DNA of 64,000 bases from Climacium dendroides (GCA_950106755.1 OX467089.1:29493345-29557344); one strand, 5' to 3'. Counted from the stretch's first letter, positions 35,004-47,562 are shown. The notes: generated by a model not told the origin, from the letters alone. Translations and numbers: made by a program.

Positions 35004-36654
35004 TATGACCATCAAACCACACTGGCTCTTGGTTGGTTGGGGCTTTGACTCTAGCTTTGCTAGGCTTTGGCTAGGTTGGGGCTTTGACTTTGACTGGGCT
35101 CTGGCTTCACTCTTTGGTGGTTCTTGCCACACCAACACAAGGGGCCCTCAGGGACCTTTTTAAACTAAAAACAAACATAGAATTTTATAGGAAGATGAAG
35201 TTTTGCCGTATGGGGCATAGAGACCCCTACTTTAAAGTGCAACTAAACAATAATTGTAGAAGATGATTTGGGACGCTATACTAAGGACATTAGTTTTGTT
35301 GTATTAGAGTTTTTAGCCTCAAATTCTTAAACAAACTTGACACGGTTTATTTAATATATAGGACTTGAAAGTCTTGGATCCAACCCAAGATCTCTCTAAC
35401 GACACCAAACACTACTTTGGACCACATATTCCCACTCAAATTCTTAATACAAACTTAAGGGAGATTTTCAACAACCAAAGTGTGAAATCTCACTCCAAAA
35501 AGAACTTAGTTAAGGATGTGAACACCCAAACATGAAATGATTAGTATTCCCAACTTAATTCCCAGGGGGATTTTCAACAATTAAATTGTGAAATTCCACA
35601 CACAAGAATTTGATTAGGGATTAGTGAACAAGTAAAAAAACACAAAGAAAATTAGTATTTCAACTTCAAAGACACAAAAGATTGCCAAACTTTCCAAAAG
35701 GACCCCAACGTCTTTTGAATGGGCTTCAAAATCTGAACAAAGAGGGAGCTAAGTGCTCCAATGCAATTCAAAATCAATTCTTTTGGTCCAAAGGGCAAAA
35801 AATCAAACACCGCCAATGAACTTGACAAATACAAAATGCACAAAGGAATTTTGGTCTTGAGCAACCAAGAAAACAAAATGAAAAGTTGTTTGAAACAAGA
35901 ATAAGGGATGTAAAGGGAAAAAAGGGTGCAAAGGGAGTTGGTGTGAGGCCTTTTATACATTTCCAAGGCCCACTACTTACCCCCAATTACTCTAAAACTA
36001 TCAATGTAACTAAAAATCACAAAAATCAACTATTACTACGCCTATTTCTATCCTACTGCACCATTGACTTTAGAAGACCCAAATTAGCCTAGGGCACCCC
36101 TTGACCCCCAACTTCTTGGCCAAAATCTTCACAAAAGATAGTGTTTTTAAACCTAGTGAAAAGGTGAAAAACTAACTTTTGGAGTTTTAAATATTTTCCA
36201 ATTCTAAATGGCTAGGATTGTTCGGAAGGTTTAAGAATGTAAGAAAAGAGTCCAAGAAGTCTTACTTTGAATTTTGTATCATCGTGATTTGCTTGGTATT
36301 TTGTAAAATGCTTTGAAATTCCATTGGAATTTGGTAGTGCTGCCGGTTTGGGTAGCTATCAATGTCAAAATGTTGTGAAACTTGATTAGGCGTTTATTTA
36401 GACTAAAACATACATTCCTAATTTTTAGTGGGATTTTACCATTACCAAAGGAATTTCTATGATTTTTTTCCAATCATAATAAAATGGTTGACTTCCCATG
36501 GAGCCAAGTTCTACAATTTGAAGAATTACAAAACTTTTTGCATAGCTTCTAGAAAGCCCCAAGATTCTTCGTGCAAAGTTTCAAGTTCAACTTGTACTTT
36601 GTGGAAGAGATAAAATTTTACCTTCTGTTGATTTGAATTTTTCTAGGGAGAAAT
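35004..36654. other. Unassigned AT-rich stretch
   Basis: No recognisable gene. Several lightly repeated phrases occur (GGGGGATTTTCAACAA twice near 35460-35580 in slightly different form). It ends at the LTR start at 36655. Confidence 0.45.
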
Positions 36655-37779
36655 TGTCACGCTCCAATCTTATTGGGGTGTCTAATGAACCTTAGTGCGC
36701 AAAGGGGGACCTTGGAGGTGACTTCCCAAGCCTTGCAATAGACTAAGAAGGGAGATTTAAAAGACTCCTGATCAAAGAAGGTGCAATGACGCTTTGGTTT
36801 TGAAGTGGTTGGTAGAGTGTCATGCATTCATAGAAAGTTCTTGACAATACACTTCTAATGGCGCAAAGAACGCGCAATTTGAAGTTGTAAGCTAAAAGTT
36901 ATGGCCGTTCAAAGTTGACTAAGTCCCGGTGGCGTTGGGACACTTGAGGGCTAGGTGTGAGGGATTCTCAATGAATCCCATAAAAAGTATGGCATGTAGC
37001 ATATCATTGAAAATCTATGAATACAAGGAGCCTAGAACAACAAGCATTACAAGGTTCTAAGACATGAGTCAAAAGTTATGGCCAAAAGAAGAGCCGTGGT
37101 AAAGGCATGACGCCGCCCTCAATGAACCCAAATCTTTGGAGGGCCACAACTTTGTGAGGACTTATTTAAATGAGACAAGTGATCAGTCCATCGGCATCTA
37201 CTCGTTGCATAGATGTTTAAAATGGGCTTGCATGTTGGATTTGGAGCTCTAAGCGCAAAGTTATGCCGGTTGGAAGTTTGGGAGTCCAAACGGTGATGTA
37301 ACTTGGCGATTTGAGTTGGAATTGGGTGGTCTTCCACAACTCCAGTGTGTTTGGGGTTCTCCTTTGACCTAGGATGGGGGGGTCTACTAAATATCACAGA
37401 GAGTACTATAAGAGGGGTTGGTCTCCCTCCTCTCTCCCTCTTGAAGTCTTAGTGAGTCCCGGTGACTCATGGTTGTTGTTGGTGATTTCACCACCACTTC
37501 AAGGCTCCATGGGATATTTGTGTGTGTCTTGTGGCATTGGTTGGGTGGATCCCGCTCCTTGCTAAGCCTCCTTGGATGTGTTCTGAGTTGTGAGTACCGG
37601 TTACTTTTAGTGGATAAGTAGCAATGCAAAAAGAGCTAGTATAGAGTGGGGTGACACTCAAAGGCAATTAGGACCATGGTGAGTAGTGCCACCATGGGTC
37701 CTTGCACATTGAAGTGGAAGTTCCGTCCTATGTTACTAAGTGACATGCTCAGTGTTATGATGGAAGTGCATACTAGTAG
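36655..37779 (+). mobile_element. LTR family 1, 3'-truncated copy
   Basis: It starts TGTCACGC and follows LTR 1626-2918 almost base for base for 1.12 kb, with many transitions. It lacks the last ~180 bp. The break is at …ACTAGTAG, where another sequence starting TGTAACA begins. Older than the other two copies, judging by its divergence. Confidence 0.7.
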
Positions 37780-38053
37780 TGTAACAGACATGAGAGAAAC
37801 AAGACAAGATAAATTATTAGGAACAAGATTACTACTATTATCAAAAGGAGTACAAGGCTGGAACTCGAATCATAAGAATAACACTCAAGAGATGTGTTGT
37901 CGAGACTGAGGACTATCTCAGTCTTGACTCTTTATATACTACTACCTAAGAGGTTTCTCTAGAACTCTATGGAAAATTTTAGAGGTCTACGGAAATTTCC
38001 AAGGCAATATACAATCTTTTGGAACACTATGGAAGCTTCTGGAATACTATAGA
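37780..38053 (+). mobile_element. Possible fragment of another LTR
   Basis: The 274-bp segment starts TGTAACAGACATGAGAG. It contains a TATA-like CTTTATATACTAC and GTTGTCGAGACTGAGGACTATCTCAGTCTTGAC-type palindromic sequence (in part), similar to the start region of Copia-type LTRs. It ends where H1 begins. No second copy is in the window, so the identification is weak. Confidence 0.3.
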
Positions 38054-38730
38054 TGTGGGAATCCAAAATCAAGAGACGGATCAAGTTTAAGAGAGATAGG
38101 TGAAAAGAAGTAGAAAAATAAAAATAAATTTAGTTAGAACTTGATTTTTGTGTAATAAAACCCAAAATAGAAGATAGGCATTCCGGCAACATCTGTAACT
38201 AGAAACTTATCTGGATCTGGAATCCGGAATTACCCGGAACGCAGGAATCTACAGTATAGACCATCAAGGCTACGGATATAGGAATCTACAGTATAGACCA
38301 TCAAGGCTACGGATATAGGAATCTACAGTATAGACCATCAAGGCTACGGGTATAGGAATCTACAGTATAGACCATCAAGGCTATGGGTATACGTTCATAA
38401 AACGATCCTGTAGCCGTTATCTGGACGACTGTAGGGAGATGATTTAATATTTAAGCCGTCTACTGAGGATTTTGATCTCCACTTTCCTGTTTTGTTTGCT
38501 AAGCTTTCCGTGTGGTTAGTTGAGAGAAAGAGTGGTGAGTTAGTGACCGACTTAGGCTTTCTTTTCTCCCCTCATTTCTACTTAGCTTTATGGCAACAGG
38601 GCCTGTCTGGAAGTTAGCTGTGCCTGCCTAGATCATCTCTTCGGCTATCCCAGACAATTCGGAACAGTACAAATAGTTAGAAGAGGATTTGATTAGTCTA
38701 GGGTGTGTCGGGTTGTTGCACCGACTATGG
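38054..38730 (+). mobile_element. TGC element H1, 5'-end fragment
   Basis: It starts TGTGGGAATCC and matches the first ~565 bp of H2 (38731 on), including the untranslated leader and the first ~45 codons of the gene (from the ATG at 38590), which contain stops. It ends exactly where H2 begins. It is longer than the equivalent part of H2 because a 37-bp unit has been amplified. Confidence 0.65.
38243..38390. repeat. 37-bp tandem repeat, four copies
   Basis: AGGAATCTACAGTATAGACC… repeats with starts at 38243, 38280, 38317 and 38354. The copies are nearly identical. H2 has a single, diverged unit at the equivalent place, so the expansion happened in H1. Confidence 0.9.
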
Positions 38731-41700
38731 TGTGGGAATCCGGAATCTAGAGACAGATCAAGGTTAAAAGAGCTAGGTAAAGAAAATAAAAAAAATAATA
38801 GTTAGAACGTGATTTTTGTGTAATAAAACCCAAAATAGAAAATAGGCGTTTTGGCAAAATCCGTAACCGGAACTTATCCAGAATCCGGAATCCGTAATTA
38901 CCCGGAACATAGGAACCTACAGTATAGATCCCAGAGCTACGGGAATAGGATACCGTTTGTATAACGGTCCTGTAGTCGTTATCCTGATGACCGTAGGGAG
39001 ACGATTTAGTATTTAAGCTGTTTGCCGAGGGTTTTCATCTCCACCTTCCTGTTTTGTTTTCTAAAACCTTCCGTGTGAGCAGTTGAGAGAAAGAGTGGTG
39101 AGTTAGCGACCGACTTAGGTTTTCTTTTCTCTCCCTTCATTTCTATTTAGGCCTTATGGCATCAAGATCGGTCCAGAAGGTAGTTGTATCTGCCCGGATT
39201 ATTTCTCCAGCTATTCTAGACAATCTGGAACTGTATAAAGAATTAGAGGAGGATTTGATTAAGCTAGGGTGTATCGGGCTGTTACACCAACCATGGAACC
39301 TCAAGAGTGAGGATATGATTCAAAAACTACTCCACGGAGTTCCGAATCAATACGAGCTCACTTTGAGAGGGCGTCCAGTCACATGGACGGAGGACATCTG
39401 GGCGGATGTGTACTAGTTCTGGAAGAGCAGAAACGGGTTAGCTTCAAGGATGGACCGTATTGTAGCTGGAAAGTTCTCGGGGTCTGCAAATCCTAAGGAC
39501 AGATTCGCTATTAGTGAATGCAAGGACGAGAGACATAGGCGAGTTCTAGAGTTTCTCATCCCCATCCTATATCCAGAAAAACCTACATGGGTCACCATTA
39601 TAGTGGCCAATACAATTTTTGGGGCTATGGAGAACCAGGCTATCCACTGGAGTAGAGTCATAGCCGGATTAGTTTCGAAACTAGCAGAGCATGTAACCCG
39701 TGCAAAGGCAAGTTCAGTTAGCACTTACTTGTTCCACTTATACCACCAGCAGGAACTTTTGAATGCTGCGGAAATAGTCCAATACGACACCGGAAAGGCT
39801 ATTTTGTCATACGGACTTTTTGCAGAAGAAGCGGAAGATCCGGTCGAGTCGGAACCAAAAGAGCGTCCCGAGGAACCTTTGACCGATCTGAGGACAAAGA
39901 AGCAGATGTCAATAGAATGATCTGGGATCACGAGTCAAACCACCAGTGATGGAGAGAGGAGAGTCAAGCAAAGATCTGGAAGTAGAATCCGAATTGGCAT
40001 TTTTCAATGCTGGGTTCGAATGGATACGCGAAGCTAAGATACTCCACGACAGTCTAGTAGATTTGGTGATAGACATGGCGGAAGTTTTGAAGGTGGAACC
40101 GGATCAGATTGTGGAAGCCATCAAGCGACTGCCCAAACTTGAAGATCTCAAGAGAAGGGAGGATCGAATTCAGGAGTTGGAGGTGGAACAGAACCAACTC
40201 TAGGCCCAATTGAATTGGGCGGAAGGGGAAATGGCAGCTTCAAAGGAGAAAGAGAAGGAGGCTCTCTCTCTTGTCAAAAATCTGTTCGAAGCAATCGACA
40301 TCAAAGCCGACGTCATCACGAAAGCTGCTTTGTTTGACTCAAAGTTGATATCGGAAGGCTACATCACCGGGACTAAGATAGTGACCATCCTCGTGGACTT
40401 CACTACTAAGATAGAGCGAGTTTTGGGGGAGCTCCGACAGCTATTGGCGGCCATTGATCCAAATCAAGCGATGGATTTCTCGACCTTTCCGGAACTTCCT
40501 TTTGTCTCGGGTACACCAGGGAGGCCGGTAGCGGATCGTGCAACTCGAATGGAAGGATTGAGAGGGATATTCACGCCAGCCGAGCCTTCCGCCAGCAAGA
40601 TGCGGATGACGGAACTGAATTTGAGGCCAGCTTCAGAACCGGAACCTGAGTCCAGCGTGAAATCGGTTCCGGTACCACCCAAATTCTCGACTCCGGAAAT
40701 TCCCAAGTCACAAACAGTGTCGAACCTGATGAGGAGAACATTCAAAGTTCCAGGACAGCAAGTTAGAGGAGACCTCATCAACCGGATCGGTGGGATGACC
40801 AATCCGGCTCGGACTAATCTGGAAGGATTTTCGCACATGCAAGAGACCACACCGGAAAAGAGAAGCGAACCCACGACATTGGAGGATACACCGCCAAAGA
40901 AGGAGAAGGAAGTTCAAGTCATTGAAGATTCCGAAGAAGAGAGTGCACACTCCACTTCCGGAACTGAAGGAGACAGCGATTCGTCTCCCGCAACGCGCCA
41001 TATCCAGACTCGAGCAACAACGAAAATGACTCCAGCTAAAAGTATGAAGGAGACGCCAACCAGTCAAGCGGGAAGCCGCTCAAAGAAGGGACGGAAGCCA
41101 AGGCATTAGAATTCGTAGGAAGAGTAGTATCGGATCCGGATCGGGTTTCCAAGCATGGGCCCAGTTTCCGGAATCTTAGGCGTATTATTCGGGGAAATCC
41201 GGCAATCTCGGGCGACAGTAATTAGCCTTTCCGGATATCCCGGGGTGTTCGGTGATTGGTGGCCTGGATTTCCGGGTTTCCTTTTCAGGCTTTTAGGAGT
41301 TGACTTTGGGTTTTTGTGTTAGTATTTTAAAGTCAGGCCAGTTAGTGGTCTGCCATTCCATTCCATCTCAATTCCATCTTAGTGCTTTCATGTATGTATT
41401 GCAATTTTCTTTTCTTAATCTAAGTCAGTCAGGGTGCCTCTAGCTGCACTTTGCTTGAACAGAGTCTTTGGCTAAGTGTATGCGTTTGTGTTGTATCCTT
41501 GTACTAGAAAAAGAGAAGGGAGGAAGAGGAGGAATTTGGATCTTGAGCTACGGATCTCTTGGGTGTTGAGCTAGGCGGGAGGGATGCGAGCTGAGTAAGG
41601 GAGTGTGAGCGTTACGTGCCTTTAAACTGCCGGAACGGCAATCCGGATAAGACGGTAGAGGTCCCTGCGAGTCCGGAACCAGGAGGGTTCTGTGCGGAGA

Positions 41701-42279
41701 TAAGCGACTGCCAGAGGAAAAGAACTCTCGCTACTTCGGAAGGTCTACCAACCTCCTCCTTGGTACATTGTCTTCTCTTTGAAACTCTACTCCCTTGGGT
41801 TTATGAGTTCGGATCCGTCGTTGTAGTAAGAGAGGTGTGAGATTTTCTTTGTGTGACTTGTTTCCGGATCGGCCAATCCGAAAACTGTGAGAGAATACTC
41901 CTCCCTCCTCCTACAACTGTGTTATCTTGGGTGTGTTGTTAATTAGGATTTGGGTGTAGAGAAGTTCGTTACACAAGTGGTGAGTCCCCACCCCTTTCTA
42001 GACCAAGGGCGGATCCTCTGAGGGTAAAACAGAGGCAACAAAAACTAGTAACGGAAGAGAGACAAAACTAAGTTTCGGATGTGGTTCGGATCCGGAACGG
42101 AATCCGGAATGTACTAAGTTTCCGAAACGAGGTAGGGAAGTGAAACAAGGGGGATTAAGTGAGTAGTCACAATTCTAATTCAACCGATATCATACTAGAG
42201 TTCCCTGGAATGATAATTCGTGTCATCTTGCAACAATTTGTTGTTGTAAAGATACTTACGGCTAACTACGCGTACGACA
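38731..42279 (+). mobile_element. TGC element H2 (3549 bp)
   Basis: The left end is TGTGGGAATCC and the right end CGTACGACA. Length and order (about 425 bp leader, one gene, about 1.2 kb of 3' sequence) match A and J. The terminal 100 bp recur at 26617 and 45031. To the right, CAATG and then D sequence follow. The left flank TATGG does not match CAATG and belongs to H1, so H2's two flanks come from different places and a rearrangement must have happened. No long terminal repeat is seen between its two ends. Confidence 0.6.
39156..41109 (+). pseudogene. TGC-element protein (copy H2), nearly full length
   Basis: ATG at 39156. Order: EEDLIKLGCIGLLHQPW, VPNQYELTLRGRPVTW, WADVY-stop-FW (TAG at 39414), KDRFAISECKDERHRRVLEF, PTWVTIIVANTIFGAM, IHWSRVIAGLV, TYLFHLYHQQELL, then an acidic linker. 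A frameshift lies near 39920-39945, followed by FNAGFEWIREAK, VEPDQIVEAIKRLP, a stop at 40201-40203 where C has Gln, a coiled coil, GTPGRPVADRATRMEG, RMTELNLRPASEPEP and a 120-residue acidic/basic tail ending at 41109. Only one frameshift and two stops make it the least damaged full-length member. No enzyme motif is visible. In this subtype the C-terminal motif NLSEL is not seen. Confidence 0.7.
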
Positions 42280-45002
42280 CAATGACTCACTCCCAACACT
42301 TACAACCCGTTCATATGCACATGCAATCACAAGAAAATACCAAGGGGAGAAATTCCTCCCACAATCCGCTCGTCTATACTCAACCTCTTGTCTCCTCACC
42401 TGGCCACTCTTTGGGAAGTTAAAGAAAAGAATAGAAAATACAAGAAGAGATAGCATATGCAAGAAAGGACTCTCTCCTTGTCTCAATCTTGAGACTTGAA
42501 TTATATACAAAATTTACAGAAAGTGTTTTTCGAAAATCCGGCACTGATCCGGTCGAGATTTTCGAATCTAAACTTTTTGTAATTTTTCGGGATAAGGTTT
42601 GGTCTAATAAAATTTTCTACTTCTAAATTCCTAACTACCTACTCATCCTATGGGGGTACACCACTGTCTAGAGTAGCCATCGGTGATAGTTCGCTCAAGT
42701 TCTTACTCCTGTCTCCCTTTTTCGGAATGTGTTCCGGTTCCACAGGGAAAGTTGTCCCTGTTATTGACCTTGGAGGTCCTAACATGGAAGTTTTTCCTCC
42801 ATCCACTCCTTCTCCTTTCAGACTGGGGTCTCAAACTTCCCTTCTAGGATCTCCAAGTCATCTAATTCATCCGGGATCGAAATCCCAGATAAAGAGATCG
42901 GATCACTCTGGAGCTTTCGAATGCTCTCTTCTATTCCTCTAGCATCCTTCCGGAATTCCTTCATTGTGTCCTCTATCTCTCCAGCAAAGTCAACGAGGAT
43001 GAAGGCAATCCAGGTCCTGGAAAGCTTCTGGTCTTTGTGCACTCCCTCGTCAAACAGCTTGGCCTTCACCATCACATTGCCGGATGCCCCTATCACTAAG
43101 GTCATCAGTTTGATCGCTGGTTTGGTCTCCTCCTACAGAGACTTGGTAATTCTCACCTACTCGCGGATGGTCTCCAGATCCCTCCAGAAGCCTTGAATCT
43201 CCCCTCGCAACCAGAGCGCCAACTTGTCCATCTCCCGTAGGTTGATGTTCAACTTCAGTACCTAATCCTCCAACTCTCGGATTACATCCAAGTTGCTGAT
43301 GCAGTTTGCCACTACTTCCAGTAGCGCACTACTCATCTTTCCTCCTACCAAGTCCGCCACTTCTTGGAGCGTGGTGTTCTTGACTTCCCAATCCGCTCTT
43401 ACTGCTATGAGAATCCGGACCATGTCATTGAACAGACCCGTAAGGTCTGTCAATTGAGCCAATGGAGCTGTCTTCAGCTTGACGACCTCCACTAGCTCTA
43501 CCTTCTTTGAAACGGCTAGTTCCGCTCTAACCATCGGTTCCGGCCCCTAAGCTCCTTGTCCTTGCTGGGTACGGAAGGGGAGCCCCTTAGGTTAGGCGTC
43601 CGCTTGATCCTTCTCTTGTTGAGGGGGACTTCCTCTTCCTCCTCTTCTTCCTCCTCCTCGGCCCTCTTCCTCGGGTTTTCACCTTTGTCCTCCGGCTTTG
43701 GGCTATCCGGTTCGGTCTCGGATCCCTCTTCATCCGATCCTCCGAACTTTCGGAGAGCAATCTGGGCTCTTCACTCCTTGTTCTCCTCCGTGGTCAGGAG
43801 GCTCTGGTTATTGTATAAGTGGAAAAGGTAGGGGCATACCGGAGTAGCCCTACTCTTTTCCACGTTGGCTACCAGGGCGTTCACCAATCTTTGTACGTAG
43901 CTCGCCTAGTCCATGTTCTTCTCCCTGCTCAAGACTCCAAAGATGGCGTTCCCAATCAGGAAGTAACCCGTGTGGGTTTTTCCGTATGCATGATCGATAC
44001 CAAAAACTCTAGCAATCGGTGATGTTGCCCGTTGACACAATCTTCAATGGCGAATCCGTCTTTGGAGTTGGCCGCGCCCTTGAACTTCCCCTTTACAAAG
44101 TCTCCTTTCTAGCTAGCCTGCGCCGTGTCGCCTTTTTCAAACTTGTATACTCCTCTCTAGATCTCCCATGTCCACATGGGCGGAACTGGCCGGAGGGAGT
44201 TGTCAAATTGGTTAGGGGCTCCTTCTATGAGCTCCCTAACTATGGCTTCATTCCAGAAGCCCCAGGGTTTTCCGTAAAACCCCGTGTATCCCATGGCAGA
44301 GAGATCCTCCATCAACTCCGCTCTCTCTCGGTCGCTACTAGGCTCTAAAGGCGCCACCTTTTTAACTTTAATTTCTACCTTTGATGCGCTCGCTTGTCCC
44401 TAAACTCTAGAACGCTTTAGTTGCGGCATCCGTCTCCTCACTGATTAACTACCTTACTTCTCTCCTGGCCGCATGTCCCGTTTCCTCACAATCTCTCCTC
44501 GGTTTCAACCGAGTTACCACCTGTGCCAATCCTCACACAAACTCTCGCGGCACTCACCTGATCTCAACCTGCCACACTCAGATACACACAACTAACTCTT
44601 CTCTAATCTCTGATCAGCACAAAGGAAACAAACACACTCACACACACACACAGAAGTAGCTCAAACAGTTGTGAACGTGGCGGGTAAGCAAGAGCTAGCT
44701 CTCAGGTGCAAATGGGAGGTCCAAACCCTGAAGGAGTCTTTTTGTACATTGGAAACCTAATCATTACTTTTTTCCGCATTTCTGGGCGTAGGTCCCACAT
44801 CCATTCTTCCGACTTTGGATCTAGACCGAATTTGTTTCCGATATCTGTTCTATTTCATTTTCCGGTTTGATCATTGCTTGTTTCCTTAGTTATCCTAACT
44901 TTTAGTTTTTCCTTCTTCATGTACCAATTTGGGTATACCTTTTTCGAATTCTGTGTTTCAAAACACGATAGAGAGAAAAAATCAAAAAGTCGGGTTGCGA
45001 CA
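42280..45002 (-). mobile_element. TGC element D, 3'-truncated
   Basis: The right end GGGTTGCGACA (45002) with the same adjacent ~45 bp as A and B marks the 5' terminus. The gene is on the minus strand. The 3' region is cut at 42280 by the end of H2, so about 690 bp that A has beyond this point are missing. The bases to the right, TTGTC (45003-45007), are the expected target duplication, but the left partner is lost. Confidence 0.65.
42648..44429 (-). pseudogene. TGC-element protein, full length with stops (copy D)
   Basis: ATG at 44429 (MPQLKRSRV, then TAG at codon 10 as in A; B has Gln there), then KVEIKVKKVAPLEP, RERAELMEDLSAMGY, YGKPWGFWNEAIVREL, EI-stop where A and B have EIW, KDGFAIEDCVNGQHHRLLEF, a frameshift between 43535 and 44150, a Glu-rich linker, LAQLTDLTGLFNDMVRI, the coiled coil, and RSKNLSELSPMATLDSG before a TAG at 42648-42650. 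Several extra stops. It is closest to B. Confidence 0.65.
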
Positions 45003-45030
45003 TTGTCACTAAGAATTGAGAAAGTCCCAA

Positions 45031-45145
45031 TGTCTTACGCGCAGTTATCCGTAAGTATCCTTACAACAACCAATTGTTGCAAGATGACACAAATTATCGT
45101 TCTAGGAAACTCTAGTATGATATCGTTTGAATTAGAGGTATCTGT
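45031..45145 (-). mobile_element. 3'-terminal fragment of an H-type TGC element
   Basis: It starts TGTCTTACGCGCAGTTA and is the reverse complement of the last ~110 bp of H2 (42170-42279) with about 10% differences. Only the terminus is present. Together with H2's own end it brackets element D in inverted orientation. Confidence 0.65.
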
Positions 45146-45849
45146 GAGTGCCCATTTGGTCACTCATGATTTGGAATTGTTTTTTTTGGATTTTATAAAG
45201 TTTTGAGTATAGTTTTATATACAAAAAGCCCCAAAAAGAGTGAATAACCAAAATGGAGATGTCACATACCAATATGACCATTGGTCCTAATTGAGGCATT
45301 TCTTGTTATTTGTAATCAAATCCTGCATGTAGATAGGGTAGAAACCCAGAAATTGTACAAAATAACCATGTTTAGTAGAAATTGCCCAACTTGTCTAAAC
45401 TTGCCATTCAGTGACAGATCCTAACCAAATAGATCCAGAGGAACTATGTAAAAACCTTAGTATAGATTCCCAAAGATAGGTTTCAGTTTTCCCATTCCAT
45501 TGGCAAAATAGTAGAAACTCCAATTGTTAGCCTGCAGGTGAAGAAAACTCAAGACAAATCATAGGAGGGCATCTATAACTTAAGTACGGTAGTTTAAAGT
45601 GGAAATCATGCCAGGAGTCCAACGGAGCAATCGGCTCGCCAAGATTCCCTTCTATTTGAAAGATTCCCTTTTTAACGGAAGTTAAAGGAAATAGCAGGAT
45701 TTGATTCTCCTTCCTTAGATGTGCAAAACGGGAATATGAGTTTGCACATCCCTTGTGGAACTCCATGAGAGGTTCCATGAAAATTCTCGGTTTTTTCTGA
45801 TCTTCAAAAGATCTTTTTCTGGCAGGGTTACATGGACGTTCAACGTCTA
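45146..45849. other. Unassigned stretch
   Basis: A 200-codon frame on the minus strand (46129-45527) spans this stretch and the GC-rich tract to its right. Part of that frame is only translation of the GC tract, and I recognise nothing in the rest, although the 45.53-45.85 part (RKRSFEDQKKPRIF and so on) has mixed composition and could be a relic. Confidence 0.35.
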
Positions 45850-46020
45850 TGTCCGTTGGTTCCCGAACCTCCGCCGACATAGGACGTTCCGACCATCCTC
45901 GTCCAGCGGACGGGGCAGACGGGGAGGCGAACGGGGCGGACGGAAGGCGAACGGGGAGGGCGGACAGGGCAAACGGGTCGGTGTGGGGTCGTCTGATCGG
46001 GGCATCGGGCGGAAAATGGG
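45850..46020. repeat. CGGACGG-type GC-rich tract 1
   Basis: The tract is a run of GCGGACGGGGC, GGCGAACGGGG and GGGCGGACAGG units in otherwise AT-rich DNA. Similar tracts lie at 49215, 53040, 55350 and 62765. There is no recognised gene near this one. Confidence 0.75.
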
Positions 46021-47562
46021 GTAAACTTCGGTGTAGGGATGAAACCATGGGTTTTTTTTCCAATTTTTGGAGAATTGCTAAAGTGGCAATATATGACAAA
46101 ATAATGTTACTAAATTTTTTAGTATTCATTTATATTTTGGATAGAACTATCTTTTCATTCACATATTTAGATGAGTTACATTTGATGTGCGCAATTTCAT
46201 CCAATTTTTTTCCTTTCAAATTCGAGCAATTTGGTATTATCATCCAATTTTTCTTCAAATTTAACCTATAGATTTGGTGCAGTCCATTTTTTTTTTAGGC
46301 ATTTGGGCCTTTAATTGACCCAAAAAAATAATGGTTGATGGTTCAAACAAATTCAATCATCCAAATAACCATAGGATGTTGTAACCCCTACATGCCCAAG
46401 CCTTATTTTCAAATTTCAACTTCCTTTAATTTTCTCTAAATTGAACAAAGAGCCCACATTTTGGTAAGATGTATCAATTTTTTTGGAATTGTAACCATAC
46501 AAATTCAAACTAGACTTGTTAGAGATTGCATAGGAAAAGAAAGCACAACAATATCACTTGTAGAGTGAAAGATTATAACATTTGACTATGATGGTGTTAA
46601 AATTGCAAAAAAAAGTTGAAGCCTTTTTGGCAAGGCAAATCTAAAATGTTGGGGACCCAAAGAATTGAGGTTAATGGGCCGAACTTGCACTACCCCAATC
46701 AATTTACGGCTTTACAAAATTTACTCTATAATTTTTTAATATGAATTTCCAATGTGAATTTTCCTCCAAGATCTACTGTATTTGAGGCTCATTTCCAAAA
46801 GCTCTTAACACAAAAGAAAAGTCAAGATTGCACAAGGTACCCTTGCATAATATCTCTTTTAGAAAAATCATTGTCCTTTAATTGCAAGATCGGACTTCTA
46901 GAGCCAAAAGTAGACTTCAAAAAGAATTTCCCAAAATTATTAGCTTACTAAAATGATGAAAAATAGTTAGGTTTTACTGAACTTCAAAGTTTTGCAAACA
47001 CCATATTTAATATTTTGGTGCCTCAAGCATTTAGGGGGTAATTACTATTTTTTTTTAACATCTTCATGAAGCCGACAAAACCGTTGCATTAAAAAAATTA
47101 ACAACATACCATTGATACCGAACAAAAAGCCATGCTTCTAGAATCTAGAAGACAATTTACAATTATACATAATACATTGTCCAACTGAATATCTTCAACC
47201 ATACATGGCAAATTGAACAATTGGAAGACCATACAATTTAAAACAAAAACTTCCCAATCTTGCAAATACCAACTTAAAAAATCACAATTTCCGTAATTGC
47301 AGGGTTTTAGACTTTTCTATGCAAAATTGCAAACCAACAATGACAAAAGATAGGGACAATTCACACACTTTAAAAATCATTATCAATTAAAATATCCTCG
47401 TCAATTACAAAGGCACATAAAAGTCCAACGACATTGGCATTCATTGGTCTTAAAAAATCAAAATGGTACACATATGCAATGCAACTATGTAACTCGCATA
47501 CATACTACTTGGCATCTATGCATACTACCAGCCTATATATTTATATAAACTATTCTTGAACT
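46021..47562. other. AT-rich stretch sharing sequence with 49.7-50.3 kb
   Basis: It has no gene. ACAAATTCAAACTAGAC at 46499-46515 and 49842-49858 sits in a longer block of similarity (about 46480-47050 against 49820-50350). CTTTAATTGACCCAAAAAAA occurs at 46309-46328 and 55261-55280. Confidence 0.5.

Noticed and set aside
38731..42279. TSD pair TATGG/CAATG for H2
   Set aside because: The two 5-mers do not match; the left flank belongs to H1 and the right to D, so they are not one insertion site.
45755..46271. Plus-strand frames of 89 and 140 codons near 45.9 kb
   Set aside because: Mostly translation of the GC-rich tract and the adjoining AT-rich flank; nothing recognisable.
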